NCBI GenBank assembly: GCA_017536475.1
Contig: JAFXHH010000012.1
Location: 1 to 50,347, forward strand
Direction of reading: 5' to 3'
Source: Clostridia bacterium
Lineage (GTDB): Bacteria > Bacillota > Clostridia > Oscillospirales > CAG-272
Length of the DNA stretch: 50,347 nucleotides
The position numbers and the translations under genes are program-made. Position 1 is the stretch's first letter. Every line of letters starts with the position of its first letter. Shown piece by piece: positions 25,378-32,876 of the stretch. The notes under the pieces are model-generated. The model saw only the letters and a program-made list of their open reading frames with translations, ran no database searches and was not told the DNA's origin.

Positions 25378-25532
25378 TTCCTCCGTTTTTTAGTCGTGTT
25401 CCCAACAGTAATCATTATATAATTTTTGACGCGGATTGTCAAGAGGGTGATAGAAATTACATTTGCAAAAGAGGGGATTGAAAAGGGTTTACAAGGAAAA
25501 ACGATATCAAAGCTTCACGAAACCGAGGTTTA
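25378..25532 (-). repeat. Duplicated promoter region, copy 1
   Basis: About 150 bp closely matching 27601-27753. On the minus strand it contains a perfect TTGACA (25442-25437), 17-bp spacer and TATAAT (25419-25414), plus the ribosome site. Similarity continues some 80 bp upstream of the -35 box (AGAAATTACATTTG; ATATCAAA.CTTCAC.AAAC), beyond what a promoter requires, so it is a true duplication rather than convergence. Confidence 0.85.
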
Positions 25533-25604
25533 CAGAAGACAGGCTGACACCCGTGCGCGCCAAGCGCTCTCGCAGAGAAGATTGTATATGAAGCTTTTTC
25601 GATA

Positions 25605-27101
25605 TCAAGAGATTTCTATATCGTATGTAAATTCGTTTCGATGTATGCGAAGCTGGTCGCCGCGGAGCGCTTTTCCGTTGAAGGTGACGTTTTCAACTTT
25701 GACGCGGCTGACGGTGTGTGCCCCGTCAAGACCGATGAACATCGATTCGGGCACGGGGACGTCGGGGCTGTCGGTCAAGATCTGAATATTTTTGAAGCAT
25801 ACGTCGTGAACGCAGCCGTGCTTGCCGTCCTTTGAGAAGAGCCCCATAGCGTAGATCGGGATCGCCATAATCAGAGGGTGCTTTGTGGTCTCAAAGTCGG
25901 GGAAGGGCGCGTTCATATCATGCTGATAGGTGTCGGGGAGCTGGTGACGAGTATATTCGGCTCTGATATCCTCGAAGGTCACGCTGCTTATTTCGGCACG
26001 GTTGTGGTGGTGGATATCAAGGAGGATGGATGAGCCGTGAATACAGTCGCAGTCGCGGAAGACTATGTTTTTGAATTCCCGAGCGTTAGTTTCAGCGCCG
26101 ATCTCGAGATTTCTGCCCCAATCGCACCAAGTAACACAGCCTTCGACGAGAATATCCTCCATATTGCGATCGTCCCAGCCGCAGATGCCCTTGAGGGCTA
26201 TGCAATCGTCGAAATTCCGCAGAAAACAGCTTTTAATTACGGCGCGAGTGCAGTTGAAAAGGTCTATTCCATCGGAATTGTAGCGCCACATACCGACGGC
26301 TTTTACGTTTTCTATCCTGACGTCCTCACATCTTGCCGCGACGCAGGCAAAGGTTGAGCTATCACGCAGAATTATGCCTTCAAGTCGAACGTTTTTGCAG
26401 TCGTAGAAGCGGACGATACCGTCGAGCGCGTGATTTTTTTCGATCAAGCTCAATATCGCATCGCGGTCGGCGGGGATAGTGTTGTAATAGTCGAGGGGGA
26501 ACAGATCGTTGACGGTCTCTCGCTTTTCCTCGCTACCGTCGATAACCCCATATCCGCAGACCGTCACGTTTTGCGCGCAGACTGCGAGAAACGAGCCGTA
26601 AACGTACGCGCCCGAGTCGAGAATAACGGTCGTATCCGACCCGAGCTCGACTCGTCCGACGCGGTGCACGCCCGCGGGGTAGTGCAGAATGTTTTTCGCA
26701 CCCGTTGAGTATTTTTCAAAGTCCTTTACGGGATTGAAAAACACGTGCAGAGCGCGGTGAGATCCGTCAGCCTCGACGGTGTACGCGCCTGGGGTGTGGA
26801 GCGTCAAAGTCGCGGTGTTTCCGTCTGTCGAGACGTTGACGCCTTTCGACAGAGGGCGCACAAGCACCTTATCGGGCGCTTTTTTATAGGTCACGGTCAG
26901 AGTGACCGCCTCGTCGGATTCAAAGGAAAGAAACGCCGCTTCTTCGGTCTGGTCGATCGGTCGCTGATAGCCCGGCCACGCGGTGTTGTAGGGCATAGCG
27001 GAAACGCGGCAGGACGGCAATTTTGCCGATATGCCGTTGACAGTCACCTCGTAATCGGTGTATAGCTTTTCTGATGTAGGTGGGGTGTGAAGGATCAACA
27101 T
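25605..27101 (-). CDS. Glycoside hydrolase family 28-like protein (polygalacturonase-related)
   Basis: A 498-residue protein with a right-handed beta-helix C-terminal region. An N-terminal beta-sandwich-like domain (1-125) precedes it. The GH28 catalytic aspartates are conserved: NSDGID (275-280) corresponds to NTD, and FDDCIALK (297-304) to the paired Asp, 21 residues apart as in GH28. The usual GHG histidine motif is replaced by WGRNLEIG (328-335) and no RIK is seen, so it belongs to a divergent branch and may act on something other than plain polygalacturonate. There is no signal peptide, pointing to intracellular oligosaccharides. Fits the uxaBAC galacturonate operon elsewhere in the window. 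The stop overlaps an inverted repeat (25503-25517/25589-25606). Confidence 0.85.
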   Translation of the reverse strand: MLILHTPPTSEKLYTDYEVTVNGISAKLPSCRVSAMPYNTAWPGYQRPIDQTEEAAFLSFESDEAVTLTVTYKKAPDKVLVRPLSKGVNVSTDGNTATLTLHTPGAYTVEADGSHRALHVFFNPVKDFEKYSTGAKNILHYPAGVHRVGRVELGSDTTVILDSGAYVYGSFLAVCAQNVTVCGYGVIDGSEEKRETVNDLFPLDYYNTIPADRDAILSLIEKNHALDGIVRFYDCKNVRLEGIILRDSSTFACVAARCEDVRIENVKAVGMWRYNSDGIDLFNCTRAVIKSCFLRNFDDCIALKGICGWDDRNMEDILVEGCVTWCDWGRNLEIGAETNAREFKNIVFRDCDCIHGSSILLDIHHHNRAEISSVTFEDIRAEYTRHQLPDTYQHDMNAPFPDFETTKHPLIMAIPIYAMGLFSKDGKHGCVHDVCFKNIQILTDSPDVPVPESMFIGLDGAHTVSRVKVENVTFNGKALRGDQLRIHRNEFTYDIEIS

Positions 27102-27176
27102 AATGCCTCCCTGTGTGGCGGTTATTGATAAACGAATGCCGAGGAGGTCCTCGGCAAAACTAAGGTGGATAATTTT

Positions 27177-27596
27177 TTAAACCGATGCGGTGTCTGAGCT
27201 TTCTTCCGATTTTGTCGCATCAAAATCGTTGATCGTGTCGGTGTTCAGCTCCTCGTCATCGTCGTTGCGAGCCGCCTTTGCGGCCTTTGCCGCTTCTTTT
27301 GCGGCTTTTCTCTCGTCGTCCTCGCTTTTGAGGGCTTCAAGCTCGGCGATGATCTTGTCGAGCTTTTCGAGCGATTCGGATATTTTTGCGGTCAATTCCT
27401 CGGTGCTGTGACCTTCAAGCTTCTTTAATTTCGCGTAGGTCAGCTTGCCGAGCCTTTTGTATTCGATGTCGCGGTCGGCTTCCTTGTTGGCGATCTTGAT
27501 CTTCAATGACGCCGTGTCGGTCAGCTCGCGCGTTTTGGTGACGGTCTTGTCGGCAAAATTGCCGAGCGATTTTTTGAAATCATCCCATTTGGACAT
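27177..27596 (-). CDS. Cytoplasmic coiled-coil protein of unknown function
   Basis: A 139-residue, highly charged protein beginning MSKWDDFKKSLGNFADKTV. Residues 10-100 look helical with heptad-like leucines (LKKLEGHSTEELTAKISESL; LDKIIAELEALKSE), followed by an Ala/Lys-rich segment (KAAKEAAKAAKAAR) and an acidic, Ser/Asp-rich tail. No transmembrane segment or metal motif. Similar small coiled-coil proteins occur widely in Clostridia without known function. The ATG has GGAGGG upstream and is driven by copy 2 of the duplicated promoter. It lies 75 bases upstream of the GH28-like gene, so the two may be co-transcribed. Confidence 0.65.
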   Translation of the reverse strand: MSKWDDFKKSLGNFADKTVTKTRELTDTASLKIKIANKEADRDIEYKRLGKLTYAKLKKLEGHSTEELTAKISESLEKLDKIIAELEALKSEDDERKAAKEAAKAAKAARNDDDEELNTDTINDFDATKSEESSDTASV

Positions 27597-27600
27597 ATCG

Positions 27601-27753
27601 ATCCCTCCGTTTTTGAGTCGTGTTTACAACTGTAATAATTATATAATTTTTGACTTGGGTTGTCAAGAGGGTGGCAGAAATTACATTTGATGAAATAGGA
27701 TTGGAAAAAGGTTTTTGAGAAAAAATAATATCAAAACTTCACAAAACGGGGTG
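27601..27753 (-). repeat. Duplicated promoter region, copy 2
   Basis: Copy of 25378-25532. It has TTGACA (27666-27661), 17-bp spacer, TATAAT (27643-27638) on the minus strand. Its distal end touches the spoVAC ribosome-site region on the other strand. Confidence 0.85.
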
Positions 27754-27758
27754 TTGAA

Positions 27759-28205
27759 ATGAATATTGGAAACGAGACCTACAAAAAATACGCCGACGCG
27801 CATGCTCCGAGCTCTCCTATAGTCAGAGATTGCGCTTGGGCGTTTTGTGTCGGCGGCTTTATATGTACGATAGGACAGGGGTTGCTTTTCATCTACGGAG
27901 ATATACTCGGGATGCCGCAAAGGGATGCGGGAACGCTTTGCTCGGTAACGCTTATTTTTGTCGCGGCGCTGCTCAGCGGGCTCGGCTTTTTTGAAAAGAT
28001 CGCAAAGCGGGCGGGCGGCGGCACGCTCGTGCCCATAACGGGATTTGCCAACTCGGTCGTCTCTCCCGCGATCGACTCCAAGGCGGAGGGGCTTATACTC
28101 GGCGTTGGTGCAAAGATATTTACGGTCGCGGGTCCCGTGCTGCTTTACGGAACTTTGGCGGGCGCGGTGTGGGGAGTTGTCTATTGGATAATGGGGCTGA
28201 TTTAA
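27759..28205 (+). CDS. spoVAC: Stage V sporulation protein AC
   Basis: A 148-residue membrane protein with about four hydrophobic helices. SpoVAC features are the N-terminal Tyr/Pro-containing tail before CAWAFCVGGFICTIGQ (30-46), then GGTLVPITGFANSVVSPAID (88-107) and AEGLILGVGAKIFTVAGPVL (109-128). SpoVAC forms part of the channel that moves dipicolinic acid into the forespore and out during germination, and in B. subtilis acts as a mechanosensitive channel. It is normally followed by spoVAD and spoVAE; here the next gene is on the opposite strand and overlaps its stop by four bases. The N-terminal tail separates it from the related SpoVAE. Confidence 0.9.
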   Translation: MNIGNETYKKYADAHAPSSPIVRDCAWAFCVGGFICTIGQGLLFIYGDILGMPQRDAGTLCSVTLIFVAALLSGLGFFEKIAKRAGGGTLVPITGFANSVVSPAIDSKAEGLILGVGAKIFTVAGPVLLYGTLAGAVWGVVYWIMGLI

Positions 28206-28702
28206 ATAAGCTTTTTAGCTATTTTCAGCGCGTTATCGGGGTCGGAGGAGATGATCATAAGCACGAAGTTCCCGCGAATCGAGATCTGCGCGAGATCGAG
28301 CATATTGCCGTATTGTTCGTCGGATTTAAGTGCCCTGAGGGAATTGAGCCGTGAGCCGAACAATCTTGCCGTGTCCTCCGCGGCGTTTCTGTCGGTGCAA
28401 TACACGACCGCAAGCTCGCAGGGGTGACCGAGGGTGGAGATAAACACGGCGCAGTCGATCCATGACTGCGCGATCGCGGGCAGAGAGCCGTTGCCGTAGA
28501 GCGATTTTATGAGCGAATCCGAAAGATATCCGTCATCCTCTGAGGCGAGCGAATAAATTCTGCCCGCGGGGAGTCCGACCTCTGCCAAAGTCATAGCTTC
28601 AAGCACCGAAAGACAGCTCGGTGCTTTTTTTTCGTTCGAGCAAGAGGAGAGCAGAGAGATCAAAAGAATTAGTGCCAAAAATAAAGCCGCCGTTTTTTTC
28701 AT
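28202..28702 (-). CDS. Small lipoprotein, DUF4358-like
   Basis: A 166-residue exported lipoprotein. The signal peptide MKKTAALFLALILLISLLSSC gives a lipobox with Cys21. The mature part has the pattern of DUF4358 proteins: an early helix, a hydrophobic IDCAVFISTLGHPCELAVVY core (82-101) and a terminal strand (NFVLMIISSDPDNALKI). Function unknown; it may bind a small ligand or another envelope protein. Its start codon lies inside a long inverted repeat with rlmH's downstream region (28687-28746). The gene ends overlapping the spoVAC stop by four bases, tail to tail. Confidence 0.7.
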   Translation of the reverse strand: MKKTAALFLALILLISLLSSCSNEKKAPSCLSVLEAMTLAEVGLPAGRIYSLASEDDGYLSDSLIKSLYGNGSLPAIAQSWIDCAVFISTLGHPCELAVVYCTDRNAAEDTARLFGSRLNSLRALKSDEQYGNMLDLAQISIRGNFVLMIISSDPDNALKIAKKLI

Positions 28703-28746
28703 AGACGAAAACTCCTTTTTTTAGTCATTCTATGAAAAAACGGCGG
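28687..28746 (-). promoter_or_regulatory. Long inverted repeat enclosing the start of the lipoprotein gene
   Basis: Arms 28687-28705 and 28729-28746 (CCGCCG-T7-CATAGA against TCTATG-A6-CGGCGG) pair over 18 bp with one bulge. On the minus-strand transcript the start codon lies in the 3' arm, and the GGAG ribosome site (28712-28715) sits in the loop. It could be an rlmH terminator, a translational switch, or both; the T-tract after the stem is poor. Confidence 0.55.
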
Positions 28747-28756
28747 TTTTAATTCT

Positions 28757-29236
28757 TTATTTGTGGTATTTGGTGCCCTTTATGATATTCATACATCTGT
28801 AAACGCCCTCAAGCAAGATCACGCGCATAAGCTGGTGGGGAAAGGTCATTTTGGAGACCGAGAGCTTGAGGTCTGCGGCATTCTTTACGCTGTCGTCAAG
28901 ACCGTGCGACGAGCCGATGACGAAGCAGAGCTCGTTGGCGATGCCGAAGGCGTGCTCTATCTTGTCGGCAAGCTCCTCGGAGGAGAATTGCTTGCCCTCA
29001 ACACACATTGCAATTTTATAAGACCGTTCGGGCATTGCCGAAAGTATGGCGCGAGCCTCCTCGGCGAGAGCTTTTTTTATATCGCTGTCGGAGGGGTCAT
29101 TTGGCAGCTTTGCCTCTTTAAGATTGATCTGCTCGACCTTGCAAAAGCCCGAAAGTCGCTTTTCGTATTCCTTTACCGCGTCGCGAAGATAGTCCTCTTT
29201 AAGAGTTCCGACGGTTATGAATCTGATCGTAGCCAT
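28757..29236 (-). CDS. rlmH: 23S rRNA (pseudouridine-1915-N3)-methyltransferase
   Basis: A 159-residue SPOUT-class methyltransferase that methylates pseudouridine 1915 in helix 69 of 23S rRNA, using S-adenosylmethionine. Recognised by the start ATIRFITVGTLKEDYL, the SAM-binding knot FVIGSSHGLDD (about 105-115) and the conserved end KMTFPHQLMRVILLEGVYR...KGTKYHK. Length is standard. It follows walJ by 49 bases, as in many Firmicutes. Confidence 0.97.
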   Translation of the reverse strand: MATIRFITVGTLKEDYLRDAVKEYEKRLSGFCKVEQINLKEAKLPNDPSDSDIKKALAEEARAILSAMPERSYKIAMCVEGKQFSSEELADKIEHAFGIANELCFVIGSSHGLDDSVKNAADLKLSVSKMTFPHQLMRVILLEGVYRCMNIIKGTKYHK

Positions 29237-29285
29237 AAAGTCTCCATTCCGCCGCTGTCGGCGGCATCAGCGTAATTTTTCAGGG

Positions 29286-30092
29286 TCAGAGGTCGCTTTC
29301 TCCGTCTATGAGCCAGACCGACTCATCCTGACGGGCGACCTTCAGGTCAAAGCAGGGGTCGGCAATAGCCGCGAAGACCTCGTTATAGGCAAGAGAGGGA
29401 AGATTGTTTTCTTCGCTGAGGTGCGCGAGCATGATATGCTTGGTGCCGCCCTCGTAGAGTTGACCTGCGAGCGTGGCGCAGTCTGCGTTTGATAAGTGAC
29501 CTCGTCCCCCCGCAATGCGCCGCTTGAGATCGTACGGATAGGGACCGTTTTCAAGCATTTCCTCGTCGTGATTCGACTCGATGACCACCGCGTAGCAGTC
29601 AGCAAGATTTTCGCGCATAACGTCGGTAACGTGACCCGTATCGGTGGTCACTGCTATCGAGATCTGTTCTCCGTTTTCCTCGAAGCTGAGCTTGTATCCG
29701 ACTGCCGCACGGCTGTCGTGAGGCGTGGGAAACGCCTTTACGGTAAGTCCCTTAATAGTGGTCTCGAATGAGTTGCCGTCATAAATACGGAGATTCAAGC
29801 AGAGCTTTTCGTCGCAAAGTCCTCTGAAGACCTCGGCAGAGCGCAGAATGATATGTATCGGTACGCTGTGCTTGTGAGAAAGAGCTTGCAGGGCGGATAC
29901 GTGGTCGCTGTGCTCGTGGGTGATAAAGATCGCATCGAGGCTATCTACGTCGACTCCGATATCCGACAGGGCGCGGCAGAGCGCTCTTGCGCTTTTTCCC
30001 GCGTCTATAAGTATATTTGCTCCGCCTGCGGAAATGAAGGTGGAATTACCCTTCGAGCCCGAGTAGAGAGAGCAGATTTTACAGTTTGGCAT
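29286..30092 (-). CDS. walJ: WalJ/YycJ-type MBL-fold hydrolase
   Basis: A 268-residue metallo-beta-lactamase-fold protein. Start signature CSLYSGSKGNSTFI (7-20), the metal motif THEHSDH (58-64), TDTGHVTD, ESNHDEEML and the late AHLSEENN place it in the WalJ/YycJ family. In other Firmicutes walJ is linked to the walRK two-component system and rlmH and influences DNA replication-division coordination; the biochemical activity is thought to be nuclease- or phosphodiesterase-like. Here it lies 49 bases before rlmH and 11 bases after a membrane protein gene; walRK is not nearby. AAAGGA precedes the ATG. Confidence 0.92.
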   Translation of the reverse strand: MPNCKICSLYSGSKGNSTFISAGGANILIDAGKSARALCRALSDIGVDVDSLDAIFITHEHSDHVSALQALSHKHSVPIHIILRSAEVFRGLCDEKLCLNLRIYDGNSFETTIKGLTVKAFPTPHDSRAAVGYKLSFEENGEQISIAVTTDTGHVTDVMRENLADCYAVVIESNHDEEMLENGPYPYDLKRRIAGGRGHLSNADCATLAGQLYEGGTKHIMLAHLSEENNLPSLAYNEVFAAIADPCFDLKVARQDESVWLIDGESDL

Positions 30093-30103
30093 TATTGTTT
30101 CCT

Positions 30104-30571
30104 TTAATTGAGTGAGAAAAGATTTTCTATTATGGGCCAGGTGAACAGATAGATCGCGTCAAGCATTATCGGCACGATCAAGGGTATGATGACCGAGAGC
30201 ATCCATTTGGAGTTTTCAAGTCTGCGCTGTCCGTCCTCGACGAATTCGACCTTTTGCTCTGCAGTCCACGTGTCAGGGAGCATCTCGACGGTAATACCCT
30301 TGCGGCTGAAAGCGCGGTTGTACGCGATATATACGATCAGAAAGACTGCGAGAGCTACCCAATACAAGATCGTGACTACGTGCGCCAGAAATACGGGAAA
30401 TCCGAAAAGTGAGGCGGGAAGAACGATGACGTTGAGATTTATCGCCACGAAATAAATTATAGTAAAGGTGATGACGTTGACTGCCAACAGCAGTGCGCGC
30501 TTTTTTGCTTCGGGAGAGATCACCTTTTTTTCTTGCGGCAATCTTGGACGGTTGTTTTTTTCGTATTTCAT
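30104..30571 (-). CDS. Membrane protein of unknown function
   Basis: A 155-residue protein. After a basic cytoplasmic N-terminus (MKYEKNNRPRLPQEKK) it has three hydrophobic segments, about 27-48, 54-84 and 122-150, with a soluble stretch of ~38 residues (PDTWTAEQKVEFVEDGQRR) between the second and third. I do not recognise a family. It sits between galK (14 bases after its stop) and walJ (11 bases before its start), so it belongs to the same transcript. Confidence 0.7.
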   Translation of the reverse strand: MKYEKNNRPRLPQEKKVISPEAKKRALLLAVNVITFTIIYFVAINLNVIVLPASLFGFPVFLAHVVTILYWVALAVFLIVYIAYNRAFSRKGITVEMLPDTWTAEQKVEFVEDGQRRLENSKWMLSVIIPLIVPIMLDAIYLFTWPIIENLFSLN

Positions 30572-30585
30572 AAGCTTTCCGATCT

Positions 30586-31869
30586 TTAGAGTATTTTAGT
30601 CGCTCCGACGGGGCGCACGTTCAGAACTATACAAGCGCCCTCGCCGAAGCAGGAGTCCATCGTGTTTTTGAATTCTGCAACGGCGTCAGAGGGCACGAAC
30701 GCCTGAATAGTGCCCGCAAATCCACCGCCGTGAACTCGCCACGCGGCTTTTTTATCCTTGAGGATACGCTCGGCAAGACAGAGCGCCAGAGAAAGACCCT
30801 GCTCGGAGACGTTTTTGTTGGTATATACGTTTTGCAGATAGCAGAACGACGAGCGTCCCGACGATTTGACGTTTTCAAAGAACGCGTCGAGATCTCCCGA
30901 CTCGAGCGCCGCTTTTTGCATACCGACGCGCTTGTTTTCCTCGAAGAAGTGAAGCGCGCGCATAATTGCCCGATCACCAAGCTTCTCGCGGAGCGAGGCG
31001 ATATTTGCGATGACGTCGGCTTCGTCGACCTCGCGCAAGACCTCCTTGCCGAAATATGCGGCGACAGACTTCATCTCGGCGGGGACCGAGGCGTAGTCGT
31101 CGGTCAGGTCTGCGTGGTTGCCGCCCGTGTTGACTATGCAAAGATTGTATCCCGCGCCCGTGATGTCGAAATCAATAGGAGTGATAACGGGGTCTTTCGT
31201 GTTCTTGAAATCTATGGCGACTATTCCGCCGACAGCGCAAGCGACCTGATCCATAAGACCGCAGGGCTTACCGAAGAAGTTGTTTTCAGCCCACTGCGCG
31301 AGCTTTGCGATCTCGACGTTGTCGACTCTGCCGTCGTTGTAAAGGTGGCTTTCGATCGTGCCGATCATATCCTCGAACGCGGCGGAGGAGGAAAGTCCCG
31401 AGCCCTTGAGCACGTTTGAGGTGACGTATGCCACAAATCCGCCCGTTTTGTAGCCGTTTGCGGAGAAGCCCGCGCACATACCCGCGATGATCGATTCACT
31501 CGTGCCGAATTTTTCGGTGATAGGGGCACAAAATTCCGCGATATTCACGGTATCCTTGCCAAACCCCTCGCTTATGAGCGTGATGATCCCATCGTCAGTA
31601 GGGGAGGCAACGGCGATGACGTCAAGGCTGATCGAGGCAGCGACGACGCATCCGCGGTTGTGGTCGGTGTGGTTACCCGAAAGCTCGCTTCTGCCCGCGA
31701 CGCTGAATAAGGAGAGCTCGCGGTCGCATCCGTATGCTTCGGTGAATTTTTCGATAGCATCGGTATATCTCTGCTTTGCGGACTCGACGTTTTCTTTTCC
31801 GTAGAGTGCGGCAAATTTAGAATCGAGTGCGCCGCCGTTTATATTTTCAACAAGTTCAATGTTTTTCAT
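30586..31869 (-). CDS. galK: Galactokinase
   Basis: A 427-residue GHMP kinase that phosphorylates galactose to galactose-1-phosphate with ATP. Motif 1 is GRSELSGNHTDHNRG (59-73), the substrate-recognition block; the ATP loop is KGSGLSSSAAFE (about 155-166), and motif 3 is RVHGGGFAGTIQAF near the C-terminus. The residue usually Glu in GRVNLIGEHTDY is Asn here (GNHTDH). Slightly longer than typical (380-400). First gene of a likely galK-membrane protein-walJ-rlmH transcript. No galT or galE is in view. Confidence 0.93.
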   Translation of the reverse strand: MKNIELVENINGGALDSKFAALYGKENVESAKQRYTDAIEKFTEAYGCDRELSLFSVAGRSELSGNHTDHNRGCVVAASISLDVIAVASPTDDGIITLISEGFGKDTVNIAEFCAPITEKFGTSESIIAGMCAGFSANGYKTGGFVAYVTSNVLKGSGLSSSAAFEDMIGTIESHLYNDGRVDNVEIAKLAQWAENNFFGKPCGLMDQVACAVGGIVAIDFKNTKDPVITPIDFDITGAGYNLCIVNTGGNHADLTDDYASVPAEMKSVAAYFGKEVLREVDEADVIANIASLREKLGDRAIMRALHFFEENKRVGMQKAALESGDLDAFFENVKSSGRSSFCYLQNVYTNKNVSEQGLSLALCLAERILKDKKAAWRVHGGGFAGTIQAFVPSDAVAEFKNTMDSCFGEGACIVLNVRPVGATKIL

Positions 31870-31913
31870 ATTTAAAACCTTTAAAACCTTTCAAAATACG
31901 GATCTGTGCCTAT

Positions 31914-31942
31914 ATTTTATCACACTTGCGCGGCTTAGGCAA
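31914..31942 (-). promoter_or_regulatory. Promoter of galK
   Basis: Minus strand TTGCCT (31942-31937), 17-bp spacer, TAAAAT (31919-31914), 44 bases before the ATG. Confidence 0.6.
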
Positions 31943-31984
31943 GATATTTTTTGATTTTTGGCATGTTTTTTATACAAACAAAGA

Positions 31985-32012
31985 GGATATCTTGCAAGAA
32001 AGCAAAATATCC
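31985..32012 (-). terminator. Probable terminator of the abrB-type gene
   Basis: GGATATcTTGC / GCAAaATATCC pair with one mismatch; on the minus strand T-rich sequence follows. A second stem, CTGATTCGG / CCGAATCAG (32026-32049), overlaps the stop codon region of the gene. Confidence 0.6.
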
Positions 32013-32045
32013 CCTTGATAGACCTCTGATTCGGGGCTGTCCGAA

Positions 32046-32291
32046 TCAGAAGGACTCTTTTATCTTCTTGAGACAGTCCTCGCAGATGCGCTTGCCGTTG
32101 AAAAATACGATGTTGTCTGCGTTTGCGCAGAATACGCAGGAGGGCTGATATTTCTGAAGGATTATTCTGTTTTCGTCGGTGAATATCTCAAGTGAATCCT
32201 TTTCGTTTATGTCCATAGTCTGTCTGATGCTGATGGGGAGCACGACTCTGCCAAGCTCGTCGACCTTTCTTACGATTCCCGTTGATTTCAT
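32046..32291 (-). CDS. AbrB/SpoVT-family transition-state regulator with a Cys-rich tail
   Basis: An 81-residue DNA-binding protein. Residues 1-48 form the swapped-hairpin AbrB domain (KSTGIVRKVDELGRVVLPIS; SLEIFTDENRIILQKY). The C-terminal part has two CxxC pairs (CVFC at about 52-55 and CEDC at about 70-73), which probably bind zinc. AbrB-like proteins repress post-exponential and sporulation genes in Firmicutes. The ATG at 32289-32291 is preferred to an upstream frame start at 32354, because GGAGG is five bases before it. An inverted repeat overlaps its promoter. Confidence 0.9.
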   Translation of the reverse strand: MKSTGIVRKVDELGRVVLPISIRQTMDINEKDSLEIFTDENRIILQKYQPSCVFCANADNIVFFNGKRICEDCLKKIKESF

Positions 32292-32344
32292 ATTAGCCTC
32301 CGTTCCGCCGCCGTGGGCGGCATGATTTCTGTCGATGTAATTAG

Positions 32345-32415
32345 ATTTTATCACACGAAAAATGGATTGTCAACACCAAAAATGGAATTTAATGTATTGT
32401 TAACAATTTTGGTGT
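32345..32415 (-). promoter_or_regulatory. Promoter and possible operator of the abrB-type gene
   Basis: Minus strand TTGACA (32373-32368), 17-bp spacer, TAAAAT (32350-32345). An inverted repeat ACACCAAAA (32373-32381) / TTTTGGTGT (32407-32415) starts at the -35 box; a binding protein there would block or stimulate transcription, and autoregulation by AbrB is a natural guess. Confidence 0.65.
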
Positions 32416-32542
32416 CGAATGGAAGCGGAAGCTGTCGAAATATGGGATCAAGGGAAAAAAGAGGGTATTTTGCCGCTTTGCGATTTAAAGAGCTTTGCAC
32501 GGGTAAAAAATAGATAAAATATGTATGGCGGAGGAATTTTTT

Positions 32543-32812
32543 ATGTTAAAGGGCGCGCAAAAGCAGATGATAGTGGTGAAAACGGCAGAGAACCGCTTTT
32601 TTGAGGAGGCTTATTTCGTTGTGAGACCGAATACCAAGGCTGACGGCGAGGATATGGTCTCCGAGGCTTATAAGGTAATTGATGCTTGCACGGATAAAAA
32701 AAGAGGGAAAAAAGAGAGAGGCGTGAAAAAATATCTTTTGAATTTTGCCGTATTTTGCTCGGGAACGGCGTTCGGTGCGCTGTTGATGGGCTTGATTCAA
32801 GCTCTCGTGTGA
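32543..32812 (+). CDS. Small single-pass membrane protein of unknown function
   Basis: An 89-residue protein, charged for its first ~62 residues (MLKGAQKQMIVVKTAENRFF; a basic KKRGKKERGVKK stretch) and ending in one hydrophobic helix (about 64-88, LLNFAVFCSGTAFGALLMGLIQALV). Tail-anchored topology is likely. Start at 32543 is chosen because GGAGG lies eight bases before it; an in-frame ATG at 32525 has no such site. Divergent from the abrB-type gene. Function unknown. Confidence 0.6.
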   Translation: MLKGAQKQMIVVKTAENRFFEEAYFVVRPNTKADGEDMVSEAYKVIDACTDKKRGKKERGVKKYLLNFAVFCSGTAFGALLMGLIQALV

Positions 32813-32841
32813 TCGTGACGCTATTTGTCGAAAGGCTGCTA

Positions 32842-32870
32842 TTGACAAATGGCATTTTTTGGTGTATAAT
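32842..32870 (+). promoter_or_regulatory. Consensus promoter for RNase J
   Basis: TTGACA (32842-32847), 17-bp spacer, TATAAT (32865-32870), 229 bases before the start codon. Confidence 0.88.
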
Positions 32871-32876
32871 AGTCAG

